Assembly: GCA_024635815.1 (NCBI GenBank)
Contig: JAGXIG010000053.1
Span: 1 to 9,750 of the forward strand
Source of the DNA: Salegentibacter sp.
Lineage (GTDB): Bacteria > Bacteroidota > Bacteroidia > Flavobacteriales > Flavobacteriaceae
Direction of reading: 5' to 3'
DNA: 9,750 nucleotides
Below, piece after piece: positions 6,231 to 9,750 of this stretch. The notes beneath the pieces are model-generated. The model made no database searches and was not told the origin of the DNA. It saw nothing but the letters and a program-made list of their open reading frames with translations. The position numbers and the translations under genes were made by a program. Position 1 is the first letter of the stretch. Every line of letters begins with the position of its first letter.

Positions 6231-7286
6231 TTAATTCTGCTTCTTCAGCGATTTCATATCAATAACAAAACGATATTTTACATCAGATTTTACCACGCGG
6301 TCAAAAGCTTCATTGATGTTTTGCATATCTATCATTTCAATATCGGAAACGATGTTGTGCTCGCCACAAAAATCAAGCATTTCCTGGGTTTCTTTAATGC
6401 CGCCAATCACCGAACCGGCAATGCGCTTACGCCCACCAATTAATCCGCCGCCATGAACAGGATCCAAAGGTTCAATTGCACCAACCAAAACCATTGTAGC
6501 GTCTCTTTTCAATAAAGCGATATAAGGGTTCATATCGTGACCCACCGGAACGGTATTCAGAAGGAAATCGAAAGATCCGGTTTGTTTTTTCATATCATCC
6601 TCATTCTTTGAAATCAGCACTTCATCGGCACCAAGTTTTTTTGCGTCTTCAGATTTTGATGGAGAAGTAGTGATCATCATCACGTGCGCTCCCAAAGCGT
6701 GGGCAAATTTCACGCCCATATGTCCAAGTCCGCCAAGACCAATTACGCCAACTTTATCTCCATTTTTTACATTCCAGTGGCGAAGGGGAGAATAAGTAGT
6801 AATTCCTGCGCAAAGTAGTGGTGCAGCTGCTTTGGCGTCTATATTTTCAGGAACTCTAAGTACGAATTCCTTATCAACCACAATTTGTTCGGAATAACCT
6901 CCAAAAGTATGTCCGCCCAAATGTTTGTCTTTACTGTTGTAAGTAAGGGTGGCGCCATTCTCGCAAAATTGCTCGAGGTCTTCTTTGCAGGAATCACACT
7001 CCTGGCAGGAATCTACCATACAACCCACGCCCACAAGATCACCTTTTTTTAAGTTGCTCACGTTTTTCCCAATCTGGGTTACGCGACCTATAATTTCGTG
7101 ACCCGGTACCACGGGGTATTTAGAATTCTTCCAGTCGTTTCTAACCTGGTGGATATCGCTGTGGCAAACGCCGCAGTATTCTATTTCAATTTTTACATCG
7201 TCTGAGGTAATTTCCCTGCGTTCAATATTTAAGGCTTTTAAATCGGCATCGCTGGATTGCGCACCGTATGCTTTTACTTCACTCAT
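6231..7286 (-). CDS. Zinc-dependent alcohol dehydrogenase (YahK/CAD-like), probably NADP-linked
   Basis: This is a cytosolic medium-chain dehydrogenase/reductase of 351 residues, a usual length for the cinnamyl-alcohol-dehydrogenase-like (YahK) branch, which reduces a range of aldehydes to alcohols. Catalytic zinc ligands are C38 (in EYCGVCHSDIH), H63 (in PGHEIIG) and C159 (in PLLCAGITTYSPL). The structural zinc lobe is complete as C94, C97, C100 and C108. The Rossmann motif GLGGLGHMGVKFAHALGA lies at 183-200. It is followed by TTSPSK at the end of the second strand, where NADP-preferring members have TTS and NAD enzymes have an acidic residue; hence the NADP guess. The physiological substrate is not determined. 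The gene is monocistronic, ends in the 140-base palindrome, and is transcribed away from the PLP-enzyme gene. Confidence 0.93.
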   Translation of the reverse strand: MSEVKAYGAQSSDADLKALNIERREITSDDVKIEIEYCGVCHSDIHQVRNDWKNSKYPVVPGHEIIGRVTQIGKNVSNLKKGDLVGVGCMVDSCQECDSCKEDLEQFCENGATLTYNSKDKHLGGHTFGGYSEQIVVDKEFVLRVPENIDAKAAAPLLCAGITTYSPLRHWNVKNGDKVGVIGLGGLGHMGVKFAHALGAHVMMITTSPSKSEDAKKLGADEVLISKNEDDMKKQTGSFDFLLNTVPVGHDMNPYIALLKRDATMVLVGAIEPLDPVHGGGLIGGRKRIAGSVIGGIKETQEMLDFCGEHNIVSDIEMIDMQNINEAFDRVVKSDVKYRFVIDMKSLKKQN

Positions 7287-7465
7287 CTCAATTTGTTTTT
7301 CTTAAAGATAAAGAATTGTCTGGGCATTTTAAATCGCTGGTTTTGGTTTAACTTAATTTAACTTCTGTTTGTAAGAACTATTGGAATAAAACAGGAAACC
7401 GCCCGAAAACGCAGGACATTTAGAATATTTCTTTTACATTAGGGCGAATTTTGAAAGTATTAAAA
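7287..7465. promoter_or_regulatory. Divergent promoter region between the dehydrogenase and PLP-enzyme genes
   Basis: For the - strand gene, TATCTTTA (forward 7303-7310) is a 7-of-8 match to the TAnnTTTG element, 17 bases before its start codon; no clear -33 TTG is seen. Two direct copies of TTTAACTT (7347-7354 and 7357-7364) repeat with a 10-base period, one helical turn, a spacing that could suit a DNA-binding protein. For the + strand gene the nearest -7-like sequence is TACATTAG (7435-7442), a poor match. No riboswitch-like structure was recognised. Confidence 0.3.
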
Positions 7466-8620
7466 ATGATGAAAAAACATCCCGGAATAAATACAATTTG
7501 TACCCACAGCGGTGAACTGGAAGACAAACAATTCAAAGGGGCGGTTTCTCCCTTATATATGGCGACCTCCTATGCCTTTGAAGATGTAGAGGTAAAGCGC
7601 TACCCAAGATATTTCAACACCCCGAATCAGGTGGCGCTGGCTCAAAAAATGGCTGCCTTAGAACACGGAGAGGCCGCTCTGATCTTTGGAAGCGGAATGG
7701 CTGCTGTAAGCACCGCACTTATGGCATTCGCGCAAAAGGGAGATCACGTGGTTTTTCAGAATACGCTTTACGGCGGAACCAGTAACTTGATTACCGAGGA
7801 ATTTGAGAAATTCGGAATAGAATTTTCGTTTACAAAAGACTCGAAACCGGAATCTTTTGAAGCTGAAGTCCAAGAAAATACAAAGGTGATCTATATTGAA
7901 ACACCTTCAAATCCGCTGCTTACTATAACCAATATCAAAGCGATTGTCGAGATTGCTAAAAAGCATAAGCTGGTGAGTATGATAGATAATACTTTTGCTT
8001 CCCCGGTGAACCAGAATCCTATTGATTTTGGAATAGATATAGTATTGCATTCGGCTACAAAATATATGGGTGGACATAGTGATATCCTGGCAGGAACCGC
8101 GATTGCTTCCGAAGAACATATAGATAAGATCTTTCAGCTGGCTAAGAATTTCGGTGGAAGCTTAAGTGATTTTACGGTTTGGATGCTGGAACGTAGTTTA
8201 AAAACTATGGGATTACGGGTAAAAGCCCAAAATGAAAATGCTTTAGAATTAGCTCGATTTCTGGAAAAACACGAAGATATTTCCAGGGTTTATTATCCCG
8301 GTTTAGCTTCGCACCCAGATCACGAACTGGCAAAATCACAAATGAAAGGTTTTGGAGGAATGATGTCTTTTGAATTGCGCGACGGACTGGATTTTGATCT
8401 TTTTCAGAAGAAACTAAAACTGATCAAATCTTCTATGAGCCTGGCGGGTGTTGAATCTACAGTTTTATCTCCTTCAAAAACCTCTCACGGTTTGTTGTCT
8501 CCAGAGGAGCGTGAAGCCCAGGGAATTAGGGACGGATTGATGCGATTCTCGGTAGGAATAGAGGAGAAAGAAGATTTAATGGAAGATCTGGAACAGGCAT
8601 TAAAGGAAGTTAAAGGCTAG
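7466..8620 (+). CDS. PLP-dependent trans-sulfuration enzyme (cystathionine gamma-synthase / O-acylhomoserine sulfhydrylase family)
   Basis: This is a cytosolic Cys/Met-metabolism PLP enzyme, 384 residues from the ATG at 7466. Signatures, numbered from that start, are RYPRYFNTPN (45-54) in place of the usual YxRxxNPT phosphate-binding segment, GSGMAAVST (75-83), LYGGT (101-105), ETPSNPLL (145-152), D174 (PLP nitrogen) in IDNTF, and the Schiff-base lysine K199 in HSATKYMGGHSD. The end carries SLAGVEST and SPSKTSHG, typical of the family. Methionine gamma-lyases have Cys in the YGCT motif; here it is YGGT, favouring gamma-synthase or sulfhydrylase activity, but lyase action is not excluded. The frame is open back to a TTG at 7451. 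I prefer the ATG at 7466 (or 7469) because of the family N-terminus and a GAAAG at 7453-7457. Stop is TAG. The gene is monocistronic by its spacing. Confidence 0.88.
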   Translation: MMKKHPGINTICTHSGELEDKQFKGAVSPLYMATSYAFEDVEVKRYPRYFNTPNQVALAQKMAALEHGEAALIFGSGMAAVSTALMAFAQKGDHVVFQNTLYGGTSNLITEEFEKFGIEFSFTKDSKPESFEAEVQENTKVIYIETPSNPLLTITNIKAIVEIAKKHKLVSMIDNTFASPVNQNPIDFGIDIVLHSATKYMGGHSDILAGTAIASEEHIDKIFQLAKNFGGSLSDFTVWMLERSLKTMGLRVKAQNENALELARFLEKHEDISRVYYPGLASHPDHELAKSQMKGFGGMMSFELRDGLDFDLFQKKLKLIKSSMSLAGVESTVLSPSKTSHGLLSPEEREAQGIRDGLMRFSVGIEEKEDLMEDLEQALKEVKG

Positions 8621-8679
8621 AAGTACCAGGTGTGAAGTTTGAACGTGAAAAATATCAAATGGTAAATTTAATTTTAAAA

Positions 8680-8793
8680 CGTCATCCTAAATTTATATCA
8701 GGATCTAACTTTTACAAGAAAAGAATTTCCTGTATAAACTTAACCTAAGGTGAGTTTGAACAAAATTAAGATTTCCGCCTGCACGGAAATGAC
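8680..8793. repeat. Dispersed intergenic repeat with GTCAT...ATGAC ends
   Basis: Positions 8680-8709 are another copy of the 30-base motif CGTCATCCT...AGGATCTAAC, here with the central hairpin weakened by substitutions. About 60 bases on, ATTTCCG (8771-8777) and CGGAAAT (8784-8790) form a perfect 7-bp stem around CCTGCA. GTCAT at 8681-8685 and ATGAC at 8789-8793 bound the element as a short inverted repeat. Both parts resemble repeats common between flavobacterial genes (recalled, not searched). They fill most of the 185-base gap 8621-8805. No T-run follows, so terminator function for the PLP gene is uncertain. Confidence 0.55.
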
Positions 8794-8805
8794 AAACTAA
8801 ATATT

Positions 8806-9522
8806 ATGAAACTAGATATATTGGCTATAGGCTCGCATCCCGATGATGTGGAATTAAGTTGCTCGGGTACTATTGCAAAAGAAGTTGACAGAGGAAAAAA
8901 AGTAGGGATTTTAGATCTCACCCGCGGGGAAATGGGTACGCGGGGAACTGCAGAAACCCGTGACAGAGAAGCTAAAAATGCGGCTGAAATTCTTGGAGTT
9001 TCCGTTAGGGAGAACCTGGAATTTAGCGATGCTTTTTTTGAGAATAATACTTCGCATAAACTGGAAATCATAAAGATATTGCGAAAGTATCGTCCAGAAA
9101 TTGTGTTGTGTAACGCGATAGAGGATCGGCATATTGACCACGCAAAAGGGGCAAAATTGGTAAGTGAGGCTTGCTTTTTAAGCGGATTACGAAAAATTGA
9201 AACCATTCACGATCGTGAGAGTCAGGAGGCCTGGAGACCAAAACACGTTTATCATTATATCCAGTGGAAGAATTTAAAACCTGATGTGGTGGTAGATATT
9301 TCAGGATATATGGATAAAAAGATGGAATCTGTTCTGGCTTATAAAACGCAGTTTTATGATCAAAATTCAGAGGAGCCGGAAACCCCAATTTCCAGCAGTA
9401 ATTTTCTGGATAGCATTAATTATAGGGCGAGAGATCTTGGAAGACTAATCAATACTGAACACGCGGAAGGTTTCACTGTAGAACGTTACCCAGCTGTAGA
9501 TTCGATTTTCGATTTGATTTAG
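8806..9522 (+). CDS. bshB1: Bacillithiol biosynthesis deacetylase BshB1
   Basis: This is an LmbE/PIG-L-type zinc deacetylase, predicted to remove the acetyl group from N-acetylglucosaminyl-malate, the second step of bacillithiol synthesis after BshA and before the cysteine-adding BshC. The 238 residues match BshB1 length. The zinc/catalytic motif is SHPDDVELSCSG (10-21; H11 ligand, D13 general base, D14 ligand). The second motif EDRHIDHAKG (106-115) supplies further ligand and acid residues (H109, D111, H112). LTRGEMGTRGT (38-48) and the C-terminal NTEHAEGF region are typical of BshB1 rather than of other LmbE proteins. The protein is cytosolic. bshA and bshC are not in the window, which is not unusual. 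The start at ATG 8806 gives the family N-terminus MKLDILAIG. No promoter was identified; the upstream gap is filled by a dispersed repeat. Confidence 0.93.
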   Translation: MKLDILAIGSHPDDVELSCSGTIAKEVDRGKKVGILDLTRGEMGTRGTAETRDREAKNAAEILGVSVRENLEFSDAFFENNTSHKLEIIKILRKYRPEIVLCNAIEDRHIDHAKGAKLVSEACFLSGLRKIETIHDRESQEAWRPKHVYHYIQWKNLKPDVVVDISGYMDKKMESVLAYKTQFYDQNSEEPETPISSSNFLDSINYRARDLGRLINTEHAEGFTVERYPAVDSIFDLI

Positions 9523-9556
9523 GTTGAAGTGTAGGTTTTGCTAATTTATTAATTTG

Positions 9557-9574
9557 AAGCTTTTTAGCTTTTTT
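9557..9574 (+). terminator. Weak intrinsic terminator after bshB1
   Basis: AAGCT (9557-9561) and AGCTT (9566-9570) form a 5-bp stem with a TTTT loop, followed directly by TTTT. The stem is short and AT-rich, so efficiency is doubtful, but its position 35 bases after the bshB1 stop, ahead of a separate tRNA promoter, fits. Confidence 0.45.
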
Positions 9575-9620
9575 CGCGAGGAATAGTGCTAAAATTCACT
9601 CTAATATTGAAAATTTTTCT

Positions 9621-9650
9621 TTGGGAAATTGGGAAAATAAACTACATTTG
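9621..9650 (+). promoter_or_regulatory. Promoter of the tRNA-His gene
   Basis: TTG at 9621-9623 and TACATTTG at 9643-9650, separated by 19 bases, match the Bacteroidetes -33/-7 consensus exactly. Transcription should start around 9654-9657, about ten bases before the mature tRNA 5' end. It is the best promoter match in the window and supports the phylum assignment. Confidence 0.75.
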
Positions 9651-9666
9651 CAACCGCAATTAAAAT

Positions 9667-9742
9667 GGTGGTTGTAGCTCAGCTGGTTAGAGCGCCGGAT
9701 TGTGGTTCCGGAGGTCGCCGGTTCGAACCCGGTCTTCCACCC
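9667..9742 (+). tRNA. tRNA-His (anticodon GUG)
   Basis: The cloverleaf is clear. The D stem is GCTC/GAGC (9677-9680/9690-9693). The anticodon stem is CCGGA/TCCGG (9695-9699/9707-9711) around TTGTGGT, with anticodon GTG at 9702-9704. The T stem is GCCGG/CCGGT with loop TTCGAAC (9722-9728). The acceptor stem is GTGGTTG (9668-9674) against CTTCCAC (9734-9740). An encoded G at 9667 can serve as the G-1 that marks tRNA-His, opposite C73 at 9741. CCA is not encoded (CC then TTT). Positions 5-68 and 6-67 of the acceptor stem are both T opposite T, an oddity discussed in the findings. Confidence 0.95.
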
Positions 9743-9750
9743 TTTATTCA

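Noticed and set aside
7451..7465. TTG start at 7451 for the PLP enzyme
   Set aside because: It adds five residues not expected in the family, and ATG codons at 7466 and 7469 follow immediately with reasonable spacing to GAAAG.
8766..9388. Open frames antisense to bshB1 (8766-9206, 8911-9141, 9068-9388)
   Set aside because: They are shadows of a conserved gene on the + strand, with no motif or start context.
7466..9522. PLP enzyme and bshB1 as a thiol-biosynthesis operon
   Set aside because: A 185-base gap filled by a dispersed repeat separates them, and no shared promoter or coupling is seen. The link is only thematic.
9667..9750. tRNA-His as an integration site of a mobile element
   Set aside because: The window ends nine bases after the tRNA. 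No integrase or duplicated tRNA 3' end is visible upstream, so nothing can be said.
1..9750. A novel multi-gene defence, secretion or biosynthetic system
   Set aside because: All intact genes but one small exported protein fall into known housekeeping families, and no cluster of unknown genes is present.

Overview
The window reads as chromosomal DNA of a low-GC member of the Bacteroidetes, most likely a marine-type Flavobacteriaceae (Gramella/Zunongwangia/Salegentibacter-like; the genus is inference). The reasons are: promoters of the Bacteroidetes form TTG-N19..21-TAnnTTTG in front of sucC and tRNA-His, few Shine-Dalgarno sequences, a stand-alone sucC, a hutI-hutG pair, a BshB1-type bacillithiol deacetylase, and short palindromic intergenic repeats of the GTCATCCTG...CAGGATCTAAC kind.

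Layout, left to right. A promoter and sucC (TCA cycle, + strand) are followed by a long hairpin. Next comes a small gene for a secreted protein of unknown function, which converges on a metallo-beta-lactamase-fold lipoprotein gene across a bidirectional terminator. Upstream of the lipoprotein gene on the - strand lies a GNAT acetyltransferase gene. Between GNAT and hutG are about 485 bases without an intact gene. They hold a palindrome just ahead of the GNAT start, two GGGCTTGCC hairpin repeats, and the decayed remains of a DUF1622-type membrane protein gene. Then come hutG and hutI (histidine degradation, - strand, overlapping by one base), a 140-base near-perfect palindrome that also ends the next gene, and a zinc alcohol dehydrogenase gene (- strand). 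Divergent from it is a PLP enzyme of the cystathionine gamma-synthase/sulfhydrylase family (+ strand). After a further repeat-bearing spacer comes bshB1 (+ strand), and the window closes with a tRNA-His(GUG) gene behind a textbook flavobacterial promoter.

How the genes work together. The only clear functional unit is hutI-hutG, which converts imidazolonepropionate through formiminoglutamate to glutamate; hutH and hutU are not in the window. The PLP enzyme (sulfur amino acids) and bshB1 (the low-molecular-weight thiol bacillithiol) both bear on cysteine/thiol metabolism, but the spacer and the repeat between them argue against one transcript. The rest is single-gene housekeeping.

I found no convincing new multi-gene system. 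The most informative non-standard items are the DUF1622 pseudogene, with three in-frame stops and a frameshifting deletion; the four copies of a 30-base repeat, two of which form the arms of the 140-base palindrome; and a tRNA-His acceptor stem with a tandem U-U mismatch.
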